From assembly GCA_026390015.1 (NCBI GenBank), contig JAPLGS010000165.1, positions 27,194-80,142 on the forward strand: a stretch of 52,949 nucleotides of DNA. The letters run 5' to 3'. A program made the position numbers and the translations under genes. This DNA comes from Chloroflexota bacterium (GTDB taxonomy: Bacteria > Chloroflexota > Anaerolineae > Anaerolineales > Villigracilaceae). The notes beneath the pieces were generated by a model, which was not told the DNA's origin, searched no databases, and saw only the letters and a program-made list of their open reading frames with translations. Of this stretch, positions 17,071-25,533 are shown in pieces (position 1 is the first letter of the stretch; every line of letters begins with the position of its first letter).

Positions 17071-20000
17071 CTACTGGCATACCGTGTAAGGAGTAGAGTG
17101 GGTGGCGATTGCGTCGATCCAGGCTATGAATTCAGGTGTATTCGGCAAGCAAACAGTGGTTGGATATGTAAAAATTGTCAATCTAACCAGGTTGCGTAAA
17201 CTATCTGGCATTATCCCAGAAAATGGGTTGCCAACTAAAATAAGGTATTTCATATTGGTGAGGTTCCCTAGTTGAGATGGGATGCCACCGGAAAGTCCAT
17301 TCCAACCGATATCAAGGTGAGTCAAGTTTGTCAAGTTGCCTAATTCTGGTGGGATGCTGCCGGAAAGTCTATTCTCTTTGATGTCAAGAACAGTCAGGTT
17401 TGTCAGGTTGCCTAATTCTGATGGGATGCTACCAGTCAATTGGTTATACCCCAGAAAGAGATTTGCGAGGTTCATCAGGCTGCCCAGTTCTGATGGAATG
17501 CTGCCAGATAATTCGTTATATCCCAGCCCGAGCTCAGTAAGGTTCGTCAGGTTTCCCAGTCCCGCCGGGATACTGCCAGTCAATTGGTTACTATTTAGAT
17601 TCAAGCCTCTCACATGGCCGCTGTTACAGGTAATGCCATGCCAGGAACAGGGTGTATTGGTAGCCAACCAATCTGTTTTATTTACCCAGCCGCTGCCATT
17701 TGTACTATTGTACAAGGTAATCAGAGCATTGCATTCAACCAAAGGAATTTCGGTTACTGTATCACATCCAATAACAGACACGTTTGTGGATGTTGGATTA
17801 GGAGTGTACGTTGGTGTTGAAGTAGGAAATGCGATTGGCGTGAATGTAAACATAGGTGTAATGGTATTATCAAAAGTAGGGGTGATCGTGGGTGCAATAT
17901 TTACAGTGGGTGTAACGCTGACTGTGGGCGTTATCGAATCCGACGGTCCTACTTTGCCCCAGTTTCCGGCCGTGATTGCGAGGTCACTGATGTTGACACT
18001 GCCGTCATCATTGATGTCGGCTGATTCATCTGTGATGCTGCAATCTGTCGTGGAAGATTTTACCGCGACGGCCGCCTGTCCAAATTTGCTGATGATCGTC
18101 CCGATGTCCAATATGTTGATGGCATTATCAGCATTGACATCACCGCCAGCCAGCGTTGGAGTTTTCCAATCTACTACCATCGAATTTTCCACTAAAACAT
18201 TTGCTATTTCCGAATCCAAATAACCGGGATAACTGACATGGAAAGTGTATGTGCCCGTAGCCAGATTGTCCAACTGGAATTCTCCATTGATGTTTGTATA
18301 AATGGGATTTACTTCCGAAGCAGTTCCGCCGACTCTTACACTTGAGCAAGCCAGGCTGCCATTGCCTGTATTCGGATTGGCAGGAACGCCCTGGCGCTGG
18401 ATCATTACTCCTGCGACGGCGGGTTTGATAACCGTATAGCTCTCACCACTTATAAAGGGCAATCCAGCCAATGGACTCCCGACTATGTCGGTGACGGTTG
18501 CGCTAGCGGAAATATCCAAACGCAAGTCGCCGTTACCTGTACCTGTGTTGACAGATACTGTATAGATGACGGGGCCGCCAATAACACCTGCGACAGATTC
18601 GCCACTGATCGTGTCAGTTTTGGTTAATACAAAATCACCTGCATCCACACCTACGACTTCTTCGGAGAACGTGACTGTAAAGTCCACGCTGGCGACGCTG
18701 GTGGGATTCGTGCTGGCGCGAACAATAGAGTTTACAATGGGTTCGGAGTTTTGCGCGGCAATATAATTAACAGCGCCAACCTCTGTCGCGATTAATCCAG
18801 CCACGGAAACTTGAAGGTCAAAAAATCCATTGGAAAGTTGCGCCGGTGGCATCACTTCCAATGTGTAAATACCGGACAATTCCTGTGCGTCAACAACAGC
18901 AGCTTCCATCCCACCGATCATGACAGAAAATGCACTTTTGGCGAGACTCTGAGTCGTTTGAACCACAATGTCCATTTGATTTGGATTGGTATAACTTCCA
19001 GCAAAGCCGGTATTTATTTGAGTTGGAGATAATATATTCAAATATTCACCAATGGTAACTATAAAGCCGGTGGCAGTTGCCGAATCTATATGTACCGATA
19101 TATTGTTGGTCTTATCCGTGAACGTTTCTCCGGCAACCCACATGGCTCCTCCATCACTCGTAATCCCATTTCCATCGGCATCAATCACATTGGCGGGAAT
19201 CGCTCGCGTAGTATCTACCTCGTGGATTATGACTGCCGGCCCCGCAAGTTTTTTGTCGTATCCGACAAGCCGCCGAGCTTCCAGCGTGTAGAAATGAGTG
19301 CTTGATCCGCCAATTGGGATCTGAGCCATTTTGTAGTTCGTGGTGGCAGGCAGGGCTAGCTGCTCAAGGGTTATTGTTGCTGTTAAGTTGCTCGCTATAA
19401 ATGTGAATTTTTCCCCGGCGGGTATCCATCCCAGCTTATCTTTATGGAAAGAAATAGTGTGTTGCCCAACACAACCATAAGTGGAATCTTTGGAAGCGTC
19501 GCAGTTATAGCGGTCTTTGCTCATCACATCCCAGGCATTGTCATAAACCTCACCATAACTACCTGAAGAATGTGGCAAGCCGAAGCCATGTCCCATTTCA
19601 TGTTGTATGACAGAAATATCAGCATATGCCCAAGGGGGTTCCCAGGTTACGCTCCACACTTTCGTTATCCCATCTATTGTTCCGTACCAGCCTCCACCAA
19701 TAGCCACGCCATGCAGCCAGTCGAAGTTAAACATCATATTGATGCCGCCACTTTTGTAGAGTGAAAAATCTATAACGGCATCTGCAGCACCTATACAATC
19801 AGATGCTAATAGATCAAGGCTTTCATAATTTGCCGCGGGTTCTGGCAACACAAACCAGCCAGCGGCATTACTTCCCGCAATATTAATTGCGCCATATGAT
19901 TGTTCACGCCAGTAATGATCCAATCCAGGCGGAGTGTTCGAGTACATGCCCTGAAAAAACAACTGATCTCGTGGTTCTGCGGGCACATCATTGAATTTGC

Positions 20001-20469
20001 ACATGATAGTTATCCAGGGTCTGGATCCAGTTACTGCTGATGAGATCTCTGCCCTCCTGGCCAGCGAATCAAGGGCAATAGCAGCCACGTATAAAGATGC
20101 TGTTATGTTCTGCCTCGCCAATGTGACTGCAGGAGTACCCACTACTGTTATATGTTTACCATTCAGCGCCGAAGCCCCACCGAATGGTTGAGCCAGGGTT
20201 TCGTCTATCAAAAGCAATGTTGTCTGCCCGTTATCTTCTGTCAGAGTGTAAATGGGCGCTTCTGATTTAATACTATTTAAATTATCCTGCCACCGGATAA
20301 TGAACCATCCGGAGAGTGATTGGTCTTCTTCTTTGTCAGACAGTGCGGCGGGGAACGATGCTTCAGCAAAATCGTTCCCGGCAAATGCCAAATTATGACT
20401 TCCGTTGCCAAACAACAATCCAAGAATAATGATAATGCCGGCAAACTTGAAAATATATTTTTTTTTCAT
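17071..20469 (-). CDS. Secreted metalloprotease with dockerin and plant-type LRR domain
   Basis: 1132 residues. In order: signal peptide (about 1-30); an OB-like GWF domain (about 52-112) shared with the next lipoprotein; a zinc metalloprotease domain with HEMGHGFGLPH (H290, H294, H300) and a Met-turn-like WDVMS; beta-sandwich domains with FTVTFSEEVVGVDAGDF (Ig-like, about 590-690); a carboxypeptidase-regulatory-like segment (IYTNINGEFQLDNLATGTYT); a dockerin with two Ca-binding repeats (DVNADNAINILDIG, about 775; DINDDGSVNISDLA); a Thr/Pro linker; and LRRs of the plant type (LTGSIPSELGNLTNLT, about 925-1100) headed by a CSWHGITC cap. Predicted to be extracellular. The dockerin could attach it to the two cohesin proteins encoded downstream. 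Its substrate is unknown. Confidence 0.85.
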   Translation of the reverse strand: MKKKYIFKFAGIIIILGLLFGNGSHNLAFAGNDFAEASFPAALSDKEEDQSLSGWFIIRWQDNLNSIKSEAPIYTLTEDNGQTTLLLIDETLAQPFGGASALNGKHITVVGTPAVTLARQNITASLYVAAIALDSLARRAEISSAVTGSRPWITIMCKFNDVPAEPRDQLFFQGMYSNTPPGLDHYWREQSYGAINIAGSNAAGWFVLPEPAANYESLDLLASDCIGAADAVIDFSLYKSGGINMMFNFDWLHGVAIGGGWYGTIDGITKVWSVTWEPPWAYADISVIQHEMGHGFGLPHSSGSYGEVYDNAWDVMSKDRYNCDASKDSTYGCVGQHTISFHKDKLGWIPAGEKFTFIASNLTATITLEQLALPATTNYKMAQIPIGGSSTHFYTLEARRLVGYDKKLAGPAVIIHEVDTTRAIPANVIDADGNGITSDGGAMWVAGETFTDKTNNISVHIDSATATGFIVTIGEYLNILSPTQINTGFAGSYTNPNQMDIVVQTTQSLAKSAFSVMIGGMEAAVVDAQELSGIYTLEVMPPAQLSNGFFDLQVSVAGLIATEVGAVNYIAAQNSEPIVNSIVRASTNPTSVASVDFTVTFSEEVVGVDAGDFVLTKTDTISGESVAGVIGGPVIYTVSVNTGTGNGDLRLDISASATVTDIVGSPLAGLPFISGESYTVIKPAVAGVMIQRQGVPANPNTGNGSLACSSVRVGGTASEVNPIYTNINGEFQLDNLATGTYTFHVSYPGYLDSEIANVLVENSMVVDWKTPTLAGGDVNADNAINILDIGTIISKFGQAAVAVKSSTTDCSITDESADINDDGSVNISDLAITAGNWGKVGPSDSITPTVSVTPTVNIAPTITPTFDNTITPMFTFTPIAFPTSTPTYTPNPTSTNVSVIGCDTVTEIPLVECNALITLYNSTNGSGWVNKTDWLATNTPCSWHGITCNSGHVRGLNLNSNQLTGSIPAGLGNLTNLTELGLGYNELSGSIPSELGSLMNLANLFLGYNQLTGSIPSELGNLTNLTVLDIKENRLSGSIPPELGNLTNLTHLDIGWNGLSGGIPSQLGNLTNMKYLILVGNPFSGIMPDSLRNLVRLTIFTYPTTVCLPNTPEFIAWIDAIATHSTPYTVCQ

Positions 20470-20552
20470 ATCTTGTCCTGATAACGAAAGAGTAATTCTG
20501 AATGACAGACCGCGTTATAAAACCTGAAAGCATAATATCGAAAATACCACGT

Positions 20553-20978
20553 TCAGTCAGCGCCTGCAAATTGGACGGACAATACACGGACGATCCTCGG
20601 CGAGTCGTTTATAATCTCGCCGACCATTGTGATTCGTTTGCGATCAAGTTCGAGTGGACCTCCAAGCAGTTTTGCTGTCTCATCATCTAACAATAATTGG
20701 GTGACCTGACCCTGATCATCGGTAATTGAATAATGTGGTTTGCCGTTCCAAATTGTAGTAAACCAGCCTGTTATGGTAACCTGTTTTAAAGAAGTTGGCG
20801 CCTTGATAATGGCGGGTGTTTCTGTAGATCGTGTAAATGAACTTGGAGTGGTGTCAATTGATGAATTGGAGTTGGATGTTGCTATTTTATCCAAGGGATA
20901 ATTAACAGGGGAGCAAGCAGCTAGCAAAGACCCACATAATAAATTTAGCAGTAGGAACCAATTCAAATATAAGCTCAT
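20553..20978 (-). CDS. Small lipoprotein sharing the N-terminal domain of the metalloprotease
   Basis: 141 residues. The signal peptide ends in a lipobox (GSLLAAC). A Ser/Thr-rich linker leads to a domain reading GWFTTIWNGKPHYSITDDQG, then QVTQLLLDDETAKLLGG and KRITMVGE. The same pattern (GWF...IY.LT.DNGQTT.LLID..LAQPFGG...HITVVG) occurs near residues 54-112 of the neighbouring protease. The repeated-hydrophobic pattern suggests a small beta barrel. It lies 83 bases upstream of the protease in the same direction, so it is probably the first gene of the operon. The function is unknown; it may be a membrane partner or inhibitor of the protease. Confidence 0.7.
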   Translation of the reverse strand: MSLYLNWFLLLNLLCGSLLAACSPVNYPLDKIATSNSNSSIDTTPSSFTRSTETPAIIKAPTSLKQVTITGWFTTIWNGKPHYSITDDQGQVTQLLLDDETAKLLGGPLELDRKRITMVGEIINDSPRIVRVLSVQFAGAD

Positions 20979-21131
20979 GGATCGTGTAATTTTAATCGCA
21001 TCTGATAAGAGTTTTTGGAATCAGCAAGATCGTGGTTTTCATCCCAATGTTCATAGGACTTTCCTACATTATCCAGAACCACAAGAAATTTTCGACATGC
21101 TTCAGAAATGGTAAATAGCAAAGAATTATCA

Positions 21132-21153
21132 TGCTATTTTACCCTCATAATTT
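21132..21153. repeat. Shared 22-base motif, copy 2
   Basis: Identical to 13212-13233. It lies about 155 bases upstream of the minus-strand lipoprotein/protease operon, so, like copy 1, it could be a minus-strand promoter element. A looser version (CTATTTTACCTGCATTACG) lies at about 50231, upstream of the peptide-binding protein gene. Confidence 0.6.
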
Positions 21154-21548
21154 TCTTGGAGCAGCATGACGAGCAAATTCCTTCTCTGGTTCCAAGAACG
21201 CATCAAGGCAATGGACAGCTGATCCCTGATCAGGTCGATCTGACAAGATCAAAGCAAAAGAGAGGGCAGGTCACAGCCAGTGCAATCCTTGGGAGACCGC
21301 ATCACAGCTATTAGCGTGCAACTTATTTGAACTAACAAACTTTATTTTGTATTAATACTTCAACTGCCAAGGGCTACGAATATTTAGTTGCTTATGAATG
21401 GAGCATTTGTCTGAAAAATCTTTCTGGTGATCCTTGTGTTTTTTGAAAAACAAATCGAACCCGCTTGGATGGAAAAGAGCTATCGGCGGACGAAATTTCC
21501 GTCCGAGGTTCCAAAAAACCTGCGGACCCAGCTAGTAGCTAGCGCCGC

Positions 21549-21576
21549 TTGACTAAATGCTAAAAACCTTTACAAT
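21549..21576 (+). promoter_or_regulatory. Promoter of the GntR-regulated sugar operon
   Basis: TTGACT (21549-21554), a 16-base spacer and TACAAT (21571-21576). Transcription would start near 21583, giving a leader of only about 20 bases without an obvious Shine-Dalgarno. Confidence 0.6.
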
Positions 21577-21579
21577 AAC

Positions 21580-21595
21580 AGATGTATTGACATCT
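21580..21595. promoter_or_regulatory. Palindromic operator candidate for the GntR regulator
   Basis: AGATGT-ATTG-ACATCT is a perfect 6+6 inverted repeat covering the predicted transcription start and ending 8 bases before the regulator's ATG. GntR/HutC regulators normally bind short palindromes of this kind and repress their own operon. Confidence 0.6.
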
Positions 21596-21603
21596 ACATA
21601 TCT

Positions 21604-22353
21604 ATGAAAAGAAATTTATTCAAAATCAATCTAAAAGGCAAACTGCCTCTCTACAATCAGATCGAATGCAATTTACGCGACCTGGTTGTAAACGGACATC
21701 TTAAACCTGGCGAGGCAATGCCTGGGGAATGGAAATTAGCAGATCTTTATGGCGTGAGCCGCCTGACCGTTCGGCGCGCCTTGGATGAACTCGTTCGCCA
21801 AAACTGGCTTGAAAAAAAACATGGTGTTGGCACGTTCGTTCGCCAACCCAGCATGGCGACCATTGCATCCGGCAAGTTGAGCTTCACCGAACAAATGAGA
21901 TCTATTGGAAGAGAACCAAGCAGTAAATTCATCAGTCAACGAGTTGTGCCTGCAACTGAAATAATAGCGCGCGCCCTGCGCATTCAGGACGGCGACCCGA
22001 TCCTTGAGATCACCCGCATCCGTCTAGCTGACAATGTTCCGATCCTGTTTGAGTCGGCATGCCTGTCAACGGCGCAATTCCCCTCTCTGCAGAACCATGA
22101 TTGGTCGCAGGAAGAGTCCCTATATAAAGTTTTAAGTGACGAATATGAAATCAATATTTCCGCAATGGATCACACCATCAAGCCTGTCACATTGACAGAG
22201 AAGGAAGCGCGTTACTTGAAAGCCAAAGCTGGCATCCCCGCGCTGCTGAGCCAGATCATTGCGTTTACATCAAGCGGCGTACCGGCCGAATACGCGTGGT
22301 CAGTTTCCAATGGTGATAAAAGTGAATTTTATTTTCACTATCAACGCACATAA
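21604..22353 (+). CDS. GntR/HutC-family transcriptional regulator
   Basis: 249 residues. An N-terminal winged helix-turn-helix (about 12-80; LYNQIECNLRDLVVNGHLKP, then YGVSRLTVRRALDELVRQ, KKHGVGTFV) is followed by a UTRA effector domain (about 95-245; FTEQMRSIGREPSS, DPILEITRIRLADNVPI, YEINISAMDHTIKP). UTRA domains of this group sense sugar phosphates such as GlcN-6-P or GlcNAc-6-P in NagR/DasR relatives. It heads an ABC uptake operon with a ROK kinase and a SIS protein, supporting an amino-sugar role. It is probably autoregulated through the palindrome at 21580-21595. Confidence 0.88.
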   Translation: MKRNLFKINLKGKLPLYNQIECNLRDLVVNGHLKPGEAMPGEWKLADLYGVSRLTVRRALDELVRQNWLEKKHGVGTFVRQPSMATIASGKLSFTEQMRSIGREPSSKFISQRVVPATEIIARALRIQDGDPILEITRIRLADNVPILFESACLSTAQFPSLQNHDWSQEESLYKVLSDEYEINISAMDHTIKPVTLTEKEARYLKAKAGIPALLSQIIAFTSSGVPAEYAWSVSNGDKSEFYFHYQRT

Positions 22354-22436
22354 TAAACCATCAAAGGAGGCGCAGGAAAATATCCCATCCCTGTTTGTCA
22401 TATAAATATATTTTGTTGGATCAAAAGGAGAAAAAG

Positions 22437-23729
22437 ATGAAAGCAATTCGTTCGATGTTGTTCGTGCTCATTGCCCTTGTAATTCTGGTAAGTGTGGTTG
22501 GCTGCCAGCCTAAGCAGCCAACCGGCCCCGCGACGATCCGTGTATTAACCATGGAACAGGCTGGTCCCACTGTTGACGAAATGAACTCCATTGTTGCGGA
22601 GTTCAATAAAGCCAATCCTGACATCAAGGTCGAGATCGAGTATGTGGCCTATGACGCACTGCACGATAAGATCACAACCGCAATGGCGTCCAACCCACCT
22701 GCCTATGATGTCTTCCTTGGAGATGATATTTGGTATGCAGAGTTTGCCAAATCTGGGTATGCATTGGATGTGACTGATCGCATTTCAAAAGATATGCATG
22801 ACAAAATCTTCCCCGCTGCATGGGACATCACCACCGTCAACAGCAAAGTATATGGTATGCCCTGGTTGTTGGATGAAAAATATTTCTTCTACAATGAAGA
22901 CCTACTCAAACAAGCTGGCTTTGATGCTCCACCTTCCACATGGGAAGAACTGCTTGCTCAATCCAAAGTCTTGAAGGATCAGGGCGTTGTGGAATACCCA
23001 ATGGTCTGGTCATGGGGACAATACGAAGCAGCTATTTGCGATTGGGTTATCCTGCTCTATGGCAATGGTGGATCACTCGTAGATGACAAAGGCGCACCCG
23101 CTTTCAATAGTCCTGTCGGCGTAAAGACTCTCAGTTGGATGGTGCAGACTATTGACGATGGTTACACCAATCCCGCCTCCATATCTTACGTTGAGGAAGA
23201 TGTCCGCAATGTGTTTTCGCAAGGCAATGCCGCCTTCGCAGTGAACTGGACTTACATGTATGATCTTGTTAACTTCAATGACAAAGAATCAAAAGTCACA
23301 GGCAAGATCAAGATGGCACTTATGCCTGGCTTTGAAGGCTCTGGCGCCCAGAGTGCGTCCATCAACGGCTCCATGGGATTCTCCGTTGCGGCTACCTCTC
23401 CCAATCCAGACGCTGCATGGAAGTACATTGAATTTCTGACTTCCGAAAGCATCCAGAATCAATACTCAGCCCACCTGTTGCCCATGCGGAGTACCAGCTA
23501 TGACGGCGAGAATTTGACAAAACTGGAAGCATACACACCCGCCAACGCAGTAACTGTACCGATGTTCAATGAGCAATTCCCGTTCGCGCACGTCCGCCCG
23601 AAGGTAGCCTATTATCCCGAGGCATCCAAGGCTTTGCAACTTGCATTGCAGGAAGCATTGACAAAACAAAAGACTCCTGAGCAGGCTCTGAACGACGCCG
23701 CAGCGAAGTGGGTCGACTTGGCTAAATAG
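22437..23729 (+). CDS. ABC transporter sugar-binding lipoprotein
   Basis: 430 residues from the ATG at 22437, which follows AAAAGGAG; the frame is open 14 codons earlier but without a ribosome site. Signal peptide with lipobox (LVSVVGC), then a family-1 solute-binding fold: TIRVLTMEQAGPTVDEMNSI, YDVFLGDDIWYAEFAKSGYA, GMPWLLDEKYFFYNEDLLKQ, YPEASKALQLALQEALT. CUT1-type sugar-binding protein that delivers an oligosaccharide or amino sugar to the two permeases encoded next. A strong SD-like AAAGGAGG at about 22363 upstream has no gene directly after it. Confidence 0.9.
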   Translation: MKAIRSMLFVLIALVILVSVVGCQPKQPTGPATIRVLTMEQAGPTVDEMNSIVAEFNKANPDIKVEIEYVAYDALHDKITTAMASNPPAYDVFLGDDIWYAEFAKSGYALDVTDRISKDMHDKIFPAAWDITTVNSKVYGMPWLLDEKYFFYNEDLLKQAGFDAPPSTWEELLAQSKVLKDQGVVEYPMVWSWGQYEAAICDWVILLYGNGGSLVDDKGAPAFNSPVGVKTLSWMVQTIDDGYTNPASISYVEEDVRNVFSQGNAAFAVNWTYMYDLVNFNDKESKVTGKIKMALMPGFEGSGAQSASINGSMGFSVAATSPNPDAAWKYIEFLTSESIQNQYSAHLLPMRSTSYDGENLTKLEAYTPANAVTVPMFNEQFPFAHVRPKVAYYPEASKALQLALQEALTKQKTPEQALNDAAAKWVDLAK

Positions 23730-23743
23730 GATCGTTCATTCCA

Positions 23744-23772
23744 GAGAATGGGGACGTGTAGTCCCCATTCTC
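23744..23772 (+). other. Intercistronic hairpin between binding protein and permease
   Basis: GAGAATGGGGA (23744-23754) pairs with TCCCCATTCTC (23762-23772) through 11 perfect base pairs with a 7-base loop and no T-run. Such hairpins often stabilise the upstream binding-protein message so that it is made in excess over the permeases. Confidence 0.7.
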
Positions 23773-23785
23773 CTATGGAGAGGTT

Positions 23786-24682
23786 ATGCAACGAAAGCGA
23801 ACCCTCGCACAACAAGACATGCTTGTTGGCTTTGCGCTGATCCTGCCCAGCTTTTTAATAATTCTGGGAATATCGCTTCAGCCAATACTTTCAACTTTAT
23901 ATTTAAGTTTATTTGAAGTCCCACGCGGAATCAATCTTCAAAACACATTTGTTGGCCTCGGCAATTACATCTCGCTATTAAGTGAGCCCATCTTTTGGGC
24001 AACAATCGGGCGAACATTTTACTTCACCGTTATTTCTGTCGGTACTGAACTTGTGTTGGGTCTTGCTATCGCACAACTGATTCACGCCCACCCGCCTGGT
24101 TGGCAATTCCTTCGGACAAGTCTCATCATCCCCTGGGCAGTGCCAACCATCGTCAACGGTACGATGTGGCGTTGGATCTACAACGCGGATTATGGCGCAC
24201 TTAACGGTCTTCTGTTTCAACTTGGACTTATTGATAAATATATCCCCTGGCTCACCAGACCAGATATGGCAATGAACCTCGTCATCCTTGCAGATATCTG
24301 GCACAGCGTTCCCTTCATCGCTTTGATATTACAAGCTGCTCTTGCCACGCTTCCCCCAGACCTGGAAGAGGCTGCTTCCGTAGACGGTGCAACCGCAATT
24401 CAATATTTCTGGTTCATCCGCCTACCCCTGCTTCGACCCGCGATTCTTGTTGCACTGATCATTCGCACCGTGGAAGCGTTCCGTGCCTTTGACCTTATTT
24501 ACGTTATCACTAACGGCGGACCCGCCAATGGCACCGTGACTATTTCCTTCCTCACCTACCTTGAGATGTTTAGTTTTGGCCATGCGGGCCGTGGCTCCGC
24601 ACTTTCCTTCCTCATCTCACTTTTTACTCTTACTCTGGCTTTCATCTATATCCGCATGTTATATCGTCCTGAGGAAAAATAG
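23786..24682 (+). CDS. ABC sugar transporter permease, MalF/UgpA type
   Basis: 298 residues, six predicted membrane helices. The EAA loop reads EEAASVDGATAIQYFWFIRL with the following LPLLRPA, which is the contact site for the ATPase. Shine-Dalgarno GGAGAGG precedes the ATG. Its last base is shared with the GTG start of the partner permease. Forms the heterodimeric CUT1 channel with the next gene product. No ATP-binding subunit is encoded in the operon. Confidence 0.9.
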   Translation: MQRKRTLAQQDMLVGFALILPSFLIILGISLQPILSTLYLSLFEVPRGINLQNTFVGLGNYISLLSEPIFWATIGRTFYFTVISVGTELVLGLAIAQLIHAHPPGWQFLRTSLIIPWAVPTIVNGTMWRWIYNADYGALNGLLFQLGLIDKYIPWLTRPDMAMNLVILADIWHSVPFIALILQAALATLPPDLEEAASVDGATAIQYFWFIRLPLLRPAILVALIIRTVEAFRAFDLIYVITNGGPANGTVTISFLTYLEMFSFGHAGRGSALSFLISLFTLTLAFIYIRMLYRPEEK

Positions 24683-25533
24683 TGAAAAAGACTCTGCGAA
24701 TCATCCTGCTTTCGTTTTTGGTTCTACTGGCTTTGCTCTTTGTCTACGTGCCAGTTGCATGGCTGGTCATCTCAAGCATTTCATCGCGGTCCGAATTACT
24801 TTCAACACCAATCCATTGGATCCCGCAACATCCCACTTTTCAAAATTACATCAACATCCTCTTTCCTTCACAAGGTACATCTGAAGTCGCAAAGACCTTC
24901 CGTATTACCTTGTGGAATTCTTTAATGGTCGCAACGTCGGTTACGGTCATCGCGCTGGTCTTCGGTTCAATTGCCGCTTATGCACTCATCCGCCTGCGTT
25001 TCCCTTTCCGCCAAACCTTGTTGATCGGCATTCTCGGCACGCGAATGATTCCCGAAATATCGCTGGTCATTCCAATTTATCTTTTTGCCACGCGCTTTGG
25101 GTTATTCAATTCGCCAATCATCCTCATCATTACATATCTGAGTTTCGCATTGCCATTTGCGATCTGGCTCATGGCTGCATTTTTTGAATCCATTCCTGTG
25201 GAGCTCGAAGATGCTGCACGTATCGATGGCTGTAATCGCCTCGAGACACTTTGGAGAATCATTCTTCCGATCTCCACGCCAGGTCTTGTATCAACGGGAC
25301 TCTTTGTATTCCTCACAGCTTGGGATGAATTTTTTTTCGCGCTCATCCTCACCAGCACAGTCAGCGCAAAAACCGTACCAGTCGCCATTGCAGAATTTAC
25401 AGGCCGCTATGTCGTGGATGTGGGCGGCATGATGACAGGTGGGGTTTTGGCCGCAATTCCTCCCGTGCTTCTCTCCCTCATCTTCCAGCGATATATTGTC
25501 AGCGGACTGACAGCGGGGGCAGTGAAAGGATGA
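24682..25533 (+). CDS. ABC sugar transporter permease, MalG/UgpE type
   Basis: 283 residues starting at GTG 24682, overlapping the previous stop codon (TAGTG). Multi-pass protein with EAA loop LEDAARIDGCNRLETLWRII and the following LPISTPG. The C-terminus ends in FQRYIVSGLTAGAVKG, typical of MalG-like permeases. The tight overlap points to translational coupling. Confidence 0.9.
   Translation: MKKTLRIILLSFLVLLALLFVYVPVAWLVISSISSRSELLSTPIHWIPQHPTFQNYINILFPSQGTSEVAKTFRITLWNSLMVATSVTVIALVFGSIAAYALIRLRFPFRQTLLIGILGTRMIPEISLVIPIYLFATRFGLFNSPIILIITYLSFALPFAIWLMAAFFESIPVELEDAARIDGCNRLETLWRIILPISTPGLVSTGLFVFLTAWDEFFFALILTSTVSAKTVPVAIAEFTGRYVVDVGGMMTGGVLAAIPPVLLSLIFQRYIVSGLTAGAVKG

Larger units (their letters stand above)
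20979..21603. other. Divergent intergenic region
   Basis: 625 bases between the lipoprotein gene (-) and the GntR regulator (+). I see no convincing gene; a 68-codon frame at 21108-21314 has no family resemblance. Contents include a second copy of a 22-base motif (21132-21153), a small palindrome TGATCCCTGATCA near 21221, and the GntR promoter and operator at the right end. Confidence 0.6.

Noticed and set aside
17336-18223. 295-codon plus-strand frame antisense to the LRR and linker region
   Set aside because: Repetitive antisense translation of LRR and Thr/Pro codons; the minus-strand protein has clear domains.
21108-21314. 68-codon plus-strand frame in the GntR upstream region
   Set aside because: No Shine-Dalgarno and no recognisable family; it overlaps the shared 22-base motif.
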